Assembly: GCF_963576615.1 (NCBI RefSeq)
Contig: NC_088716.1
Coordinates: forward strand, 3,286,001-3,350,000
Length of the DNA stretch: 64,000 bases
Source of the DNA: Watersipora subatra
Lineage: Eukaryota; Bryozoa; Gymnolaemata; Cheilostomatida; Watersiporidae
Reading direction: 5' to 3'
Part shown: positions 36,001-51,000 of the stretch, piece after piece
Numbering within the stretch: position 1 is the first letter of the stretch
Layout: each line of letters begins with the position of its first letter
Translations under genes and position numbers: made by a program
Notes under the pieces: generated by a model
Databases searched by the model: none
What the model saw: only the letters and a program-made list of their open reading frames with translations
Told to the model about the DNA's origin: nothing

Positions 36001-39000
36001 GTCTCCTACTCATGAGAAGATATCGTAAATTCCGGAGTACATGTCGACGTGGCGTAAAAGTCAAGCTTTATAAGTTTGGTTTAAAAATCCTAGTTTTGGC
36101 AAGTACCTGTCGTATATGTCATTCCCTTCTCTGGCTCAAATCGCTTGATGGGAGTATTTCAGTTGGCATTAGAAGCCGGATATGCGTAACTAAGAAGATG
36201 GCATTCAAAAATCAACTGCAGAAAACCACCATGTTGTTAGGTATCGTCGGCAATACAACAATTAATAAAAGAACGAGAAAAGACTTTTCTGGTGAAGACT
36301 GCAGGGCACAAAAACAACACTTTATCGTAGTATTGGTCTGCCTCCCACCTATGATGGTCTCTGGTCCCACCTATGATAATATTTAAAAGAAAAGCGCAAG
36401 TCTGTTGCAAGACTGAGTTAGGCCAGGATTGTGATTCGCTTATCAGAAAAAGATGGATGAACGATAGATAGTCGATGAGTCAAATGGATTATCAAAGTGT
36501 GGATCAGCGAATGGGCCTACTACAAAAAGCATTAGATTAAAAAAACACATTGTTCCTGAAGAAATTCCTAGCGACGAGAAATTGAATGGTGAAGAATGGG
36601 ACTCTTGATTTATCTCATATTTAGCTGGACTTTACTATTATATAATATTTTACTATCTTATAAATAAATTCCTACATGTCATATTATGTGATTTTGATAT
36701 GCTATGATTTTCTCGAATCTGAATTCACTAAAATTTGTTTAATGAAAAAAATAACTGCCATACAAGTCGAGGATGAATTTTTAAACTGGAAAATTGGAGT
36801 TCGATTTCCGATTTATGCGCCGGAATTTATGGTAGGAAACTTTTAATCAGAGAGAAAATGTTATTTTCCATAGAGACAGCATTGACAGCAAAATAGAAAA
36901 GCAAACACCAAATAAGTATAACTTCGGAGAATTTCCACAGCGTAAAGGAATTTCAAGCAAACGAAGATAAAAAACAATGAATGATCTATAAGAATGTTAG
37001 GGAACAATCTAATAGAAACAGCAAAGGATTGAGTCCATCACAACATAGAGGCATCACAACATAGAGGCATCACAGCATAGAGGCATCACAACATAGAGGC
37101 ATCACAACATAGAGGCATCACAACATAGAGGCATCACAACATAGAGGCATCACAACATAGAGGCATCACAACATAGAGGCATCACAACATAGAGGCATCA
37201 CAACATAGAGGCACCCACAACATAGAGGCATCACAACATAGAGGCATCACAACATAGAGGCACCCACAACATAGAGGCACCCACAATATAGAGGCACCCA
37301 CAAGAAAGCCCCATTTGATGGTATACTATGATGGTGAGTTCCTATAAGCCAAAGATAGCCATCCCTGTTTTCCTGTTTGGTCCTGCTTGCACACTGGAAG
37401 CAACGCTTTAAAAAAACTTACCGAAGACATCCAGAAAATGGCAGAAAGATGAAATGTGTTGAAAAGATTATGCAAGAAATATTATAACCCTCCTTGCCTT
37501 ACAAATATAACTTGAGATTTATATACAGTACTATGTATCAGGCATATAAATGCATCCGTGTACCTCTCATATAGTGATTTGATATTTATAAATACATCAT
37601 CTAGTTTATGTGATGTCGCATCTAATAGTGCAAGTGCAGCTCTTGAGTGCGGTATATCCCTCTAGAGCGCAATGTACCCCTTTCGAGTATGGTGTATCCC
37701 TCTACAGTACGGTGTACTCCTTTTGAGTACAGCGTACCCCACTAAAGTTTCCCTTCTAAAATAAGATAACCTGGAAGGTCAAGGTTTAACTCTACTGGTC
37801 TGCATTATCATGCACTAAGATCAACCGTAAAAATTACCTGACTTTACGCTGAGTCAGGACATGTGACCCTCCGGTGACACCTGCTAAGTTTATAGACACA
37901 GGTTGATGCTGCCGCTCGTCAGCATCACCTGTCAACGACCTCTGAATCAATCTTGATAATGATAGTAGCAAGTGAGGGATCTCTTTCAGCGAGGCAATAC
38001 GATATCATAAGCACGGACATTATGCATATCAAAGAGTTGTCCAACCTTGTCAAAAACATTCAATGCGCAGCTTACTCTGGTTGCACTGCCTGCTAAGCCT
38101 GGCCTGTTGATCTGGCACCTGCAGCGCATGCCGAATGACATGCTATTCCTACCGAGTTTGAGTAGCACCTGCACAACTTGTCATATGTTATATAAAGGCT
38201 ACCATGTTCAAATAGCACATATAATACCGAGTTACTAGACATACCTTGATCATGTAGCACCTGCACTGCCCGTAGCATGTCATACCAGAATATGCATCTC
38301 TGCATTCGGTGCAGACTATTATCCTGAAGTTTCTTCTTTAAGTAGACAGCCAGGTCCGTATCTCCACATTCCAGCAGTAAGTATAAATGCTCTGAGCTCT
38401 GTTCACTACAAATAGACGCAATTATGTACATGAAAACCTACTGTTATGGGATTGTATGACTTTTAGAGACAAGTTACATGTACAACAGATCACGATAGCT
38501 TTAACATACAAATGTTCCAACATACGAACGTTTTAACATATGATGTAAAATTTGATTCAACACCCAAAGTATTTCTCAACATCTTAATAGCTTCTCAAGA
38601 CATATCGGCAAAAAATTAACTAGAAATTCCCCTGTCATACAGCCCACGACCAAAGTCATAATGGAAAAAGAACGGGTACTGCCGGTTGAGAAATGCAATA
38701 TTAGCAGTCAAATGGCACTGCAGTGCAATAGGAGAACTGCAATGGTAGCTGTAATGTACTGGGTATTATTATGTACAACAAACAGCAATAATAAAAGGAA
38801 AAGATTATATGTTTATATCTCTCCCCTGCAATGGGAGAAATGCAATATTATAAGTAAAATGGCAAGCTGCTGTGTAATATACACAGGCTGGGGGCTGTAT
38901 ATCATTGGTCATAGCAACCAATATCAAGAAGTTGTGATATTTATTTAGATTTCTGTAGTTATATCTAAAATATTATGCTGAATTTAAAAATCTAACACAT

Positions 39001-42000
39001 TTCAGCTGGTTTTCATAGAGATAGATGTATATCTATAAGAAAATGTAGGCCTATTACTTAATTTTGCAGATATTAAAAACGGCTTGGCAGTACCGCGATT
39101 TGGGCACAGCAGTAGTATCAACAAAATCTTTAAAAAATAATAACAGAAACTTTTCAAAGACTCGGTAACATATTTAAATATGTGTATATGTGTTTTGTAT
39201 CATTATTATACTTAAACGACTCTACACCAAAATGGTTAAATTTTTTGATGGGATTTCGATACAAGGGTTTGGTTACGGCGGTTGACGGATAATCTTTCAG
39301 GAGTTGTGTGCGCATATGCATTTATCATAAAGCTCCCACACAATCGCTTCGCTCGTGTTTGGTCGTGGGATTAAAAACATAAACGGACACAAAGTATAAA
39401 AATAATAAAACCATTACGTTAAGGATTACGTTAAGCTAGGTTTAATTTTAACTAGTTTGAGTCAGACCATCACTTAATCGAACTCTGAACATATTCATTG
39501 CTCAGCCTACACTTCCATTTCTCTAATCTAAACTCTTCTTATTGACTACTTTTTGATTGCTTCATTATTTGCACTTCTCTTTACATCTCTCTATGAAACG
39601 CGTAAGACATCTCTCTATGAAACACGTAAGACATCTCTCTATGAAACACGCAAGAAATCTCTCTATGAAAAACATAAGACATCTCTCTATGAAACGTGTA
39701 AGACATCTCTCTATTAAACCTGTAAGAAATCTCTCTATGAAACACGTAAGACATCTCTCTATGAAATACGTAAAACATCTCTCTATTAAACCTGTAAAAA
39801 TCTCTCTATGAAACACGTAAGAGATCTCTCTATGAAACACGTAAGACATCTCTCTATGAAATATGCAAGAGGTGGGGTGACTGTACAGCACTGCTATCTT
39901 TCAATCCAACAGTGTTTGCGTAGTAAGATACAGTCGTGTGCAAAATAAACCGGACTACTTTGATGGAAAACCAACACTCTCATTTACACCATTGTTACTT
40001 ATTGTAAATTTAGTCGATAGCCATAAATTATACCAAGTCATATGAGTGTTCCAAGAAAAATAAATTTTAAATACTAAATTATGAGCATATATTTTATTTT
40101 ATCAGCTGCTAGGTAGTCGAGTACGCGAGAGGCTGCTTACGGGAACAGCATCACTTGAACTTTGTCGTAGAATCAGTTCGAAAAAGTTTTAAAAGAACCG
40201 GCTAAAAGTGTAAAAGTGGAAGCGAGGCAAATGCGAAATAAAAACACTAAACCAGAAAAAAATCAAAACAGTATAATTGAAAACGAAATTAAAATAAATT
40301 TAACGTAAAACTTATCTGGACTGACTCCATATCTCTATTCTCACCTCTACCTACACACCCTGTCTTCTGCATCGCTACACAAGGCTGTATCTTAACTCAC
40401 AATTTCCCCGTGAAGGGGATGAAACAAAAACCTGTTTATGAATTATTACCTAGTTTCTTACATTTAAACTACAATTTGTGCATTTAGTTTTGCACATTGT
40501 TTTATACTATGTAATTTTTTTTCATGTTATAAGTAATCACTTGGAGTATTTATTGTTTTTGGCTTTGTAATGGATTAAAACAAAATTCTATGTGTTCTTA
40601 TATGAACATGTGCTCTGGCATACAATGGTTTTGACATACAAAGCAAATATCAAAATAGAATAACCTAGAAAGTCAAGGTTAAACTCTACTCGTCTTCATT
40701 ATCATGCACTAAGTCTACCGGAAAAATTACCTTTCTTTGCACTGAGTTTGGACATGTGACTTCAGGTGACATGTGACCTCAGGTGACACCGGCTAAGTTT
40801 CGGCGTTAAGGAAAAAGTAAACAGTTCGCTTTTCTTTGTTCGAATATCGTTCTGAGTTGTTTATGCTTCGCACCCAGCCGGTTCTGACCAGTAAAAGTAG
40901 GTCAGCGCTTACGTCAACGCCTTATGTTCTGTTTTTCCGCCCAACCCGCCATAAACACAGCAAATACGTGAGCGCATCTGAGAAACAGGTTATCATCTTG
41001 TGACCAACAGAAAATTTAGTTTTAGAGCAAACAAGGAAGTATAGATTGAATAGAGCAAATGTTCTCAGCTTGTTTGCCCACACGAGTGCTAAAGGATCGG
41101 CTTACAAGATAGCAGACACTGTTATCACTCAAATCATAAAAATACCCGAGCCAAAACAGAAAGCTTATGCAATACTGACCAGTAAAAAGGGTGTAACAAT
41201 AAAGGCCAGCAGGTGCCAATTCAAATAAAGTACAATTACAAGAGCGGCATGAAAACATGTTATCGTATTGAGATACAGAAATTCCCACGGGCGTCAGTAA
41301 AACGATGAGATTAGCCCTAGGCTCAGGTTGCACAGAGGTGAATCACTCCACTACTCAACTATTTTTTCCTCAAATTGAATTATCTCGACGAAAAGTAAGA
41401 CGACTCCTCGAGAGCTCTTATCGCCTTCATTGTTTATAACAAATATGTTTATGGCTGAGAACGTAATACTGAGTGACGGAAACACTACGATGTTGGCAAA
41501 GTTTTCTTCTCTACAACAGCAAGGAAAGGCAACTACCTAAAATAGACAAGAAAGCGGCATTTGGATGCAATGTTTTGAAAATCAATGTTGGACATCAAAA
41601 TCATAGATGAGATGAGCCCACCTTTAGCAGGCATCATGATAGTAGATAAAACCCATCCATACCAATAGAATTCATAGAGCCTTATAAAAACTGCAATGCA
41701 TTTTGTTCTATTGATTACCAGAGACAGACAACTACTAACTAGTTTGTAAAATATGACTAATACAGACCACAACCTAATGAGCTATGATTGACGGTGACCA
41801 CTATCTATTGAGCTATGTATAAAGAGGGATACTTACAAATCCACTGTTTTTTGTGACGATTACTATTCTAGTAGTAGTGACAAAGAGAGACAGCTACTTA
41901 CTAGTCTACCAAGGTTATGACCCTCTCGCTAAACTCCAGCTTTTTCAGCATCTCTATCTCCTTTTTGAAACCAAGAACTGTCTGTGGTTGTTGCCCGACG

Positions 42001-45000
42001 AGATTTACCGTCTTGAGTGCCAACCGCTGTGACCTCTCGAAGTCAAAGACTTGTTCAACCTGTAGAGACATCAAGTAGAGACATCAAGTAGAGACATCAA
42101 GTAGAGACATCAAGTAGAGACATCAAGTAGAGACATCAAGTAGAGACATATAGGCCTTGTCAAGTACCCCGATGTCAGAAAATGTACACTGATCTCCACA
42201 CAGCAATCAACTCTATATCTCACCTTTGAAGAGCCTCCTTTACCGAGGAGATTGAGCACTGTGTAAGGTCTGCCATTCACTTTAACGATATTTTGGTTTG
42301 TGTCTGCTGCCACCTAAAGAAACCAAGTGCTCACATTTGAATTGTGTGTGTTACACGCGGGGCAAGTAATAAATTAGAGAGGTATGTCCCGCAGACATAA
42401 AATGTAGGTGTAAACACAAGCTATAATAAATTTTAAAAACTTCTTTTGCTTCTAATAGCGTGAGATGTCACTAAAATGTTGAATCCAGAACTATCTCAGA
42501 AAAAAACAACAGTTGAAGTGAAGGAAGACAGGCTAGTAAATAGCAACTTGGCAATGTGAGCAAAGAAGAACAGAAATGCTGAGAAACAAGAGTGAAAAAA
42601 AGAAAAGTACCATAAAGTAGTAGTAGAAGATAACTCCAAATTTTGCATTGGAAATTATTCTTTGCTCATACAACTATCCGAAATTTCCAATTATAATCGG
42701 TTGTCTTTTTAGCAAAAATCCATCACAAGTCAGACAAAACCTAATATCAATCAATTAAACCAAGTATCAACTGCTTTGTTTTTTTCAATCCAGTGGCGCA
42801 GCTCAGTGAAATTGGAACGCTATTTTTGATGCGCTGCAAGTCTCGTGAGACAATGACAGACAAAAAGTTCATAAGGACGCCATTGCTAGCTAACACAGGT
42901 TGCTATAGCGGCAGTGTAATGTATTAACTAGTTTGCCTTTCAATTTGGTTGATTTTATAGTCATGGAGGCTGTCATGTGTCATCTTACAGCCGAGTTCAT
43001 ATAGACCATTATTATGGGACTATCAGGTTGGACAATATGAAATCGCTCATATTTAATATTTATAGAATATGTGACATACATATTACTTCTGCAGTCAAAG
43101 CTCCTCTCAGAATAGTTAATGCCATCACAGTAACTACCCAATGTGTCCAGTGTTACTGCCACCACAGCAACGACCCAATGTATCCAGTGATTTGGAAATA
43201 TTAATTTTAGCACAAATTAGGTGTTAGTAAACGAGCCCTGTATAATAAATAAATATGACTATTGGCTATTGACAACGTGGAGATGGTTGCCAGATATTCT
43301 CGCTGCTGCATTTTATTATAGGCTATAAAAATACACCTCTGGGCTAGTTTTTCTTCTGCGATCTAAGCGAAGAGAGAACATAAATCTTAAAAGGACTTGA
43401 AAGCAGAAGTGACAATGCATGGCTGGGATAACCTTCAACTTAGTAATAGACACAGAGATCTTAACAACTTTGCAAAGCAATAACTTCTTTACACCAAAAC
43501 CATTTATGGAATTGCCTCCCTTGCTCTGCTCTTTGCCGGATAAAACATTGGAATGTTGATGAATGATGACCCTGCTTGCTAATTGCAAACTATGCAAAAT
43601 TTCAAGTAAAACAAAATATTGTAAGATATTAAATATATATATATTTAATATATATATATTTATTATTATTATTTATTTATATATACACAATAAAGAAAAC
43701 AAAATATAGAACGAAAGATTAAGCTTGTTGTATATTTTAGTGCAACCAAAACACTGGGAGTTGTCTTGAGCTGTTTTACATGTTCCATAAAAACAAACTT
43801 TCACCTGCGTTTCAATTTGAGTAAAGACTTGAGTAACGACTTGACTAACAATTTGAGTATCACTCCAGTAATGACTTGAGTAATGATTTGAGTAATGACT
43901 TGAGTAACGACTTGAGTAACGACTTGAGTAACGACTTGAGTAACGACTTGAGTAACGACTTGAGTAACGACTTGAGTAACTAATCCAGTAATGACTTGAG
44001 TAACGACTTGAGCTCCAAGTCAGACGAGTTATCACTATGATTATTAGTTCTGGTATTATTATTAGTACTGTTAGAAATAAAACAATCTCTGTCACTAGTA
44101 CTATAACTCAATAGATAATCATCAGAAATCCATAGACCAATGATTTGTGAAGCCGTGGTAGCTGAAACGCGCCTGACACAGTTGGTCTGTGCAAAGAAAA
44201 AACTGCGAAAGAATTTAAAATTGTTACAATGTGAAACTCGGCTTATAATGGGCTGCAAGTACGCTTGCCATTGGCTTAAAACAGCTGGCAGGTTGTTTTC
44301 TTTCATATATGTATACACACGATAGGTTAATTAACTATTCACCAATCAAAAGCATTTTACTAAAGCCGCATCACGCAGCTCTTGGTCATACGCAAACGCT
44401 GTGCTGAGCCATACTACACGGCTCGTGGTACGTAATGAGTTGACCGTTAAAATGTTAGATGTTTACATGTCTAAGTTACATGTCATGTTTACATGTCATT
44501 CCAAGTTTCAGTTTGCAAAAAGGGTGAAAATTTAATGGCGACTTTTTTTAAGCAATGGCCATCCGTGTCAGACACATTACAGCTAACCGAGACTTCCCAG
44601 ATTGTAAATCAATGGACTCCTGGTGATTATCTATTGAGTTATAGCATGAGTGACGATGATTATTCTATTCTTAATAATAATATTAATGTCACAAGCTATA
44701 ATAACAGTGATAACTCATCTGACTCGGAACATGCTTGTTATGGCTCACTAGTTACTCACTTATTACTACTTAGTAGGAACACAAAAGTACCTGAGCTCAT
44801 CTAGCAACACATTTATATCTAGCCTTGTTTAGATGGCATCAGCCAGCGTTAAGTTTTATGTTGATTAATTAGATAGCAAAATCTTTTTCATAAATCTTGT
44901 GGTTTGAAATTAATGCCAACGCTAAATATTAGGTTTCATTGAACATTTAATCATGTCCTGGTAAAAAAAAACTAATTTGGTGGTGAAAGAGTTAAGCAAA

Positions 45001-48000
45001 GTTCTTCAATATCTCAGACAACGGAAGACGGCGTCGTCCAGGCTATCAAGCATTCAGTCAGTCGACTATAGACATAAGACTTCGCATTTGCCATGCATTA
45101 ATACTCGTGCACCAAACGATTATAAATTGTTTTACAAGAAATTACTCGTGATCAAAGTAAAGTTGTCTCCCTTTGATAAATTTTGCAGAACGCCAAGACT
45201 TGCCATTGTCCCATCTACTTTAAACAAATATTTCAAATGAAGCCAGTACTACCAGAGCCACAAACATTTTTTAATGGCTAGCACTTAGCGGTAGGCAAGA
45301 ATGTTGTTCAATAGAAGAAGTCAATATCTTGTATATAGCAACAACCAATAATATTATATACTTATTAGCAATAACCAATCGGATGGTTAAGTTAGATGGA
45401 ATACAGAAGCCTGTGTACCTGAGCCTTCGAGTCTTCATCTTTACGAGAGGTTGTTGTTTGAACTGCTATGTTCCTAGTTTCTTTTTTCGTGGGTGAAGGT
45501 TTCTTGAGACTAAGAAGAGACAGAATGTTGGAGAATTACTGAAATCTACGGAGTATATCAGTCATCTATAATTTTTACATATAAATATGAGTGTCTGTCA
45601 TTGTTTGTATGACATTTTAAATATATACATATATACTTACACTCATATAAATACGATTGTAAGTATTATAAATATAATAACATTTGTCTGCCCAGTTTTA
45701 GAGATTAAGTTTCAGTGAGGAAAAATCTGCCTCACTGAGGATTTGAACTCCCGACTTTCAACTCACAGTTCAACAAACATAACCACTAGGCTAAGCCATT
45801 TTTATCGTGTTTGACTCTTAATTTATCATTATCACGGATTGCAAGTTACAAACTAAATATGCACTTATATTATTAATTAATAATAATAATACTTTTTGAG
45901 TTTGTTTTTCTTTTGGAATTTTTTTAAGTCATTTCAAAGCCAATTATCTATTTTTAATCTGTAATTTTCAAATGTACCATTACACACCAAGTTACACACA
46001 TTTGCGATTTCAACTAAGGATGATAGCTAAATCTACAAAGTACCAAAATAATACCCTCATGTGCTTCACTGCTATAGGTTTGTACCGGTATCGTCCATTG
46101 AAAGTTTGAATACAATGAGCTGCTTCTGCAACAATAACCTTTTCTATACACACACGTGTATGTAGTCATTCTTATTATTGATTCAATATATAATTATTCA
46201 TGCTTTTTATTTTGTTTTCTAAGTTCATATTAATCGTAACAAATCATTTTTCATTGTAGCAAAACTATTTTGCCATTACCCGCTAATTATTTAACATTTA
46301 AATACATTTACAGTTATTGTATGTTTTCTCTTAATTTATTTGAACTGTACAAAACACTTTTCTTACGACATGAAGTTTGAATGTTAGAATGGTAACCGTA
46401 GTTATATGTTAAACAAAAATACAACAAAAAATATGCCGTAAAAGTATATTAGTAATTCTAGGTAAGTCTCAAGACCTTATAAGGTAGCAGATGCACATAG
46501 AGAGTAATGCTAATAGTACACTTAATGTCAAGGTCAATCTCATAGAATATAACTCATCATTGACTAGTTTCCTTCATTTCTGTTTTTGCATCAGTAAACG
46601 GAGAAGACGATCAATATTGACAACTGACTCACCTTGTGCAGTTAGCCAATGAGCTGACTCACCTTGTGCAGTTAGCCAATGAGCTGACTAACCTTGTGCA
46701 GTTAGCCAATGAGCTGACTAACCTTGTGCAGTTAGCCAATGAGCTGACTCACCTTGTGCAGTTAGCCAATGAGCTGACTCACCTTGTGCAGTTAGCCAAT
46801 GAGCTGACTTACCTTGTGCAGTTAGCCAATGAGCTGACTCACCTTGTGCAGTTAGCCAATGAGCTGACTTACCTTGTGCAGTTAGCCAATGAGCTGAATC
46901 ACCTTGTGCAGTTAGCCAATGAGCTGACTCACCTTGTGCAGTTAGCCAATGAGCTGACTCACCTTGTGCAGTTAGCGAATGAGTTGACTTTTAGAGCCTG
47001 CAGATGATTGGACAACCCAGACAGCCCTGACTTCCTCCCTTCAGTTGGTTGATCAGAGTCAAAACTCTGAATGAACAGGAAACAAGCAAAGTACTACTAG
47101 CAACTAATAATTGGTGGCAGAAAGAATAATACGAAGAAGAATGGAAACAATTCAAGCTGAAAGGAATTGATTAACATTGATCACACCTATATCTTCTACC
47201 TTCAAGTCCGCCAACTGATTCGTATACCAAAGGAAATCCATAACTTCTGGACACATGCTAATATTTAAGACAAATACGCCAATATTTAAAAGACAAACAC
47301 ACTAATCTTTAAACCACAATTATACTAACTTCTAAAAAACGAGTAAAGCGCGACCTTAGGATACAATGTGGATCCGTTCCAGGATTGGCGTCGTCTGGTG
47401 AAAAAACCGTATGTAGGGGTATGAAAACCATAGTAATTATATAATGCAAACATCCCTGATAAAAATCATCCAAACTTTATACAGTACTGTACATATTAAA
47501 CATTAGTAACAACTAGTGTGTAACTAGTTACTAGCAACCCTAGTAACTATAGTTACCTACACAACCTTTGGTATATTTAGTGTATTTATTGGTTATGATC
47601 TGCATTACAATGTAACGCTGCAATGTGCTGTGTAGTGCGTAGACAGTTCTTACCTTCAAGACAGAAGTACATATAAAATAAACTTTGAATTCACTTTAAA
47701 GGCCAGTTCACACTATATCGTCGTTTGTTAGCGTTTTCCCTTCGATGTTCTTCGTCGATTATTTGAACCGTGAACCGATGGCATCGAGTAAGCATCGCTG
47801 ACACGTCGGAAAAGTTTTAAGCTGTCAAACTTTCCCGATATTTCGTCGAGCATCGACGACTGCCTTTCAAATTTGAACCATTTCGGTGATGGTAATTCGC
47901 GGTCACGGATAGAGTGATTCATTCATATCCGTTTACTATAGTCGCTGCGGGACTAGTTTTGTTCCGTACGCAATGTCCGTTGTTATAGTATGCAAAAACA

Positions 48001-51000
48001 AAGAGGGTTCTTCGCAATAATTTAAAATGATAAATGAAAACGCCGCGTCACGGAGTATTTCCTGATGCAAACGCAGATGGGTATGTGATAGTGTGAACAT
48101 GGTTATCATCGACAATCACCGAAGTATTGTGGCATCAACGCCGAAAATATAAGTATAGCTCGCTAAGCACACACTTGAAACTAAGTTTAAGTATGTATTT
48201 TTAAATATTTCACTGAAGTTCGGCTTTTTATCCCTAAAACCATAACACGTATTAATTTCTGGCTCCGTTTTCAGTATAATTTTAGTCGATCTTATTAAAA
48301 CCCTTTCAACCTAATTCGGCATAAAAGCCCAAACGATGCGGTTTTTGTAATGAAGTGGACTTTTGTTAGCAGGTTAAGGGAGGTTGTCTGACCACTGCCC
48401 TTCTGTTTGAAGGAATTGCAGGAACTGGTTTTAAAGGGAAAATATTACCCTTTTACACATAATAATTGCTGAATTGAGCGAAATCGGTCTTCATGTCTCT
48501 TTCGGGCATGGTGAAAATGTTTTCGGCGAAAAGCATTTTGGCGTCTTTGTTAGTTTGAGGTGCGTAATAAGCACACTGACTGCCAAATTTGAACTCGGGC
48601 TATAATTTTGTTGAATTTGTATAGTGAAATAAGATTTGTATGGTGAGGTGAAAAAATTATCATGTTCCAATTTGTAAGGTGAAAAAGTCGTATATCAGGG
48701 TAATCGTATCCTGAGGGCGCACTGTATGCCAATCTTTCCAAAATAATGCACAATTTTTTAAATAGTGGAAGCAACAATCTTTAAACATCAAATCAGCCCT
48801 TTTTCAAACAGCAAGTACACTGATAATAGACTGATTTAAAACCAAGAACAACAAACTAGAAACAGTTATACTAAATATTCATTCTCAACAACATAATGAA
48901 AGTAATACAGTAGTCCTTACCATGTTCTCCTTATCGCTGACGCTGCCAGAGCTCCTCTGTCTGGTTGGGAATACTTGTGATCTGTCTCTGAGCAGTCTTG
49001 TCTCGGTAGAAACTTGTGAATCCGTATAAATTTGATCACTGGTAAAACTAAGAGCACCTATTGAGCCTTTAGAGCTTGCGGAACCATGAGTACCTGTATA
49101 GCTTTGTGAACCTATTGAGCTCTGTGACCCTGTGGAGTCCTCTATACTTTTAGAGCCATTACAGTGCGTAGAAGAGAACTTATTCAAACCGATGAGAGAC
49201 GATTTCCTCTTATGAACATCTGATGGAATATGGTAAGATTGGGTGAAACAGCCCGTATCTTGCTCCTCTACTATCAACAACTCATCTGATGAGCTGCTAG
49301 CCTACAACAACAAAGTGTAGCCTCAGATCACAGTTGCGTGTTTATAAATTGTCACGAGACATGAGGTGACAGCCTGCTGTCTGCAATCACATGCTAGAAA
49401 TTGTTAGCAACAGACAAGAACGAAAGTGAACAGAAAATAAACAAACAAGAATGGAAGATGAAAGAAGAAGGCGTACCTTGCTGGGCCTCTGATCAGATTT
49501 TCCTTCTGGCCGCGATTCTTCCTGTCCACCAGACCTTTAATGACATGCACCTTCATATTAAGTTATAAGAGGTTTACATTATAAGAGGTTTACATTATGG
49601 GAGTGACTCCTGTAAGCTTACTAAGATATCAACTGTACTAAGCATACACAGTAATCTCTTACTACTTCGGGGTTCAGCTTGAGCGGCTTCAGTACGTGAC
49701 GGAAAAATTTTTTTTATTAAAAACTCAAGAAAATAAAAAACTAAACACCTGAAATACATAAATTCCTCTCATACTCGGGCCCAGTGAGATCCTCTCATAC
49801 TCTGGCCCAGTGAGATCCTCTCATACTCTGGCCCAGTGAGATCTTCTCATACTCTGGCTTAGTGAGATCCTCACATACTCTGGCCCAGTGCGATCCTCTC
49901 ATACTCTGGCCCAGTGAAATCCTCTCATACTCTGGCCCAGTGAGATCCTCTCATACTCTGGCTCAGTGAGATCTTCTTATACTCTGGCTCAGTGAGATCC
50001 TCTCATACTCTGGCTCAGTGACATCCTCTCATACTCTGGCCCAGTGAGATCTTCTCATACTCTGGCCCAGAGAGATCCTCTCATACTCTGGCCCAGCGAG
50101 ATCATCTCATACTCCGACCCAGTGAAATCTTCTCATACTCTGACCCAGTGAGATCCTCTCATACTCTGGCCCAGCGAGATCATCTCATACTCCGACCCAG
50201 TGAAATCTTCTCATACTCTGACCCAGTGAGATCCTCTCATACTCTGGCTCAGTGAGATCCTGTCATCGTGAAAGCAGTAATCGCGGTTCAGTTTTCCTGT
50301 TACATTTTTTCAAGTGTACTGGCGCAAAGTCTCTGTGACACCCTTCAGCATGTCTCTCAAATGCCCTTGACCTTCACAATTGTCTAATGGACTCACAAAA
50401 AAGGACGAAAATGTTATCAAAGAAACAGTGATTTTATTAGTTATGAAGTTAATGGTTTTATTTCACGGACTTTCTCTTTTAGCGACGTCGGGGGTGCGCG
50501 GATCCGCGATTAACAGTCATACGCGAGGGACCACAAAACTGTTAAACTGTATGGGCTAATATAAAAGGTGAACTGTGTGCACTAATGACATGAACAGCAA
50601 ACCTTCTCCAAGGAGGGATGAATGTATATTGCTGTTTTGGAGGGTCAGCCTCCCCTTCACTTTCACTCGAGTCCTCTTCAAGTATAATAATAGGTTGACT
50701 AGGGGTGCTGCCAGCTACAAATATTCCAGGTGAAATTTTTAATCTTGAAACATCCTGGCAGTCAAATCACCTCAGGCATTAAACACAATCACAAATAATA
50801 GATAAATACTGATATTCCTACTTTCTGGTTAACGCTACTGAAATTTTGTGCAAGATCATCTTTAATTCATACAACAAGCATGACATTTAGCCTTTGCTCC
50901 AGCCATACTAAGGCTGTTTGTGAACTACCAAAATCATGCAGTCTTACTAAATACAGAGTAGAACAGCACAAAACACACTTTTAAAATCACCAGTGTTTGA

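Noticed and set aside
36012..36386. 124-codon frame with a faint piggyBac-like [10 protein letters not shown] stretch
   Set aside because: Only a few residues resemble the transposase; no catalytic aspartates or further blocks could be placed.
39557..39891. Frames MKHVRHLS (plus) and FHREMSYV (minus)
   Set aside because: 24-bp minisatellite, open on both strands for arithmetic reasons.
39932..40500. Complete Tc1/mariner element
   Set aside because: A plausible left end (CAGTCGTGTGCAAAATAAAC) is seen but no inverted right end.
47728..47922. Minus-strand frame [19 protein letters not shown]
   Set aside because: Lies wholly inside a Harbinger-like MITE and depends on its inverted-repeat sequence.
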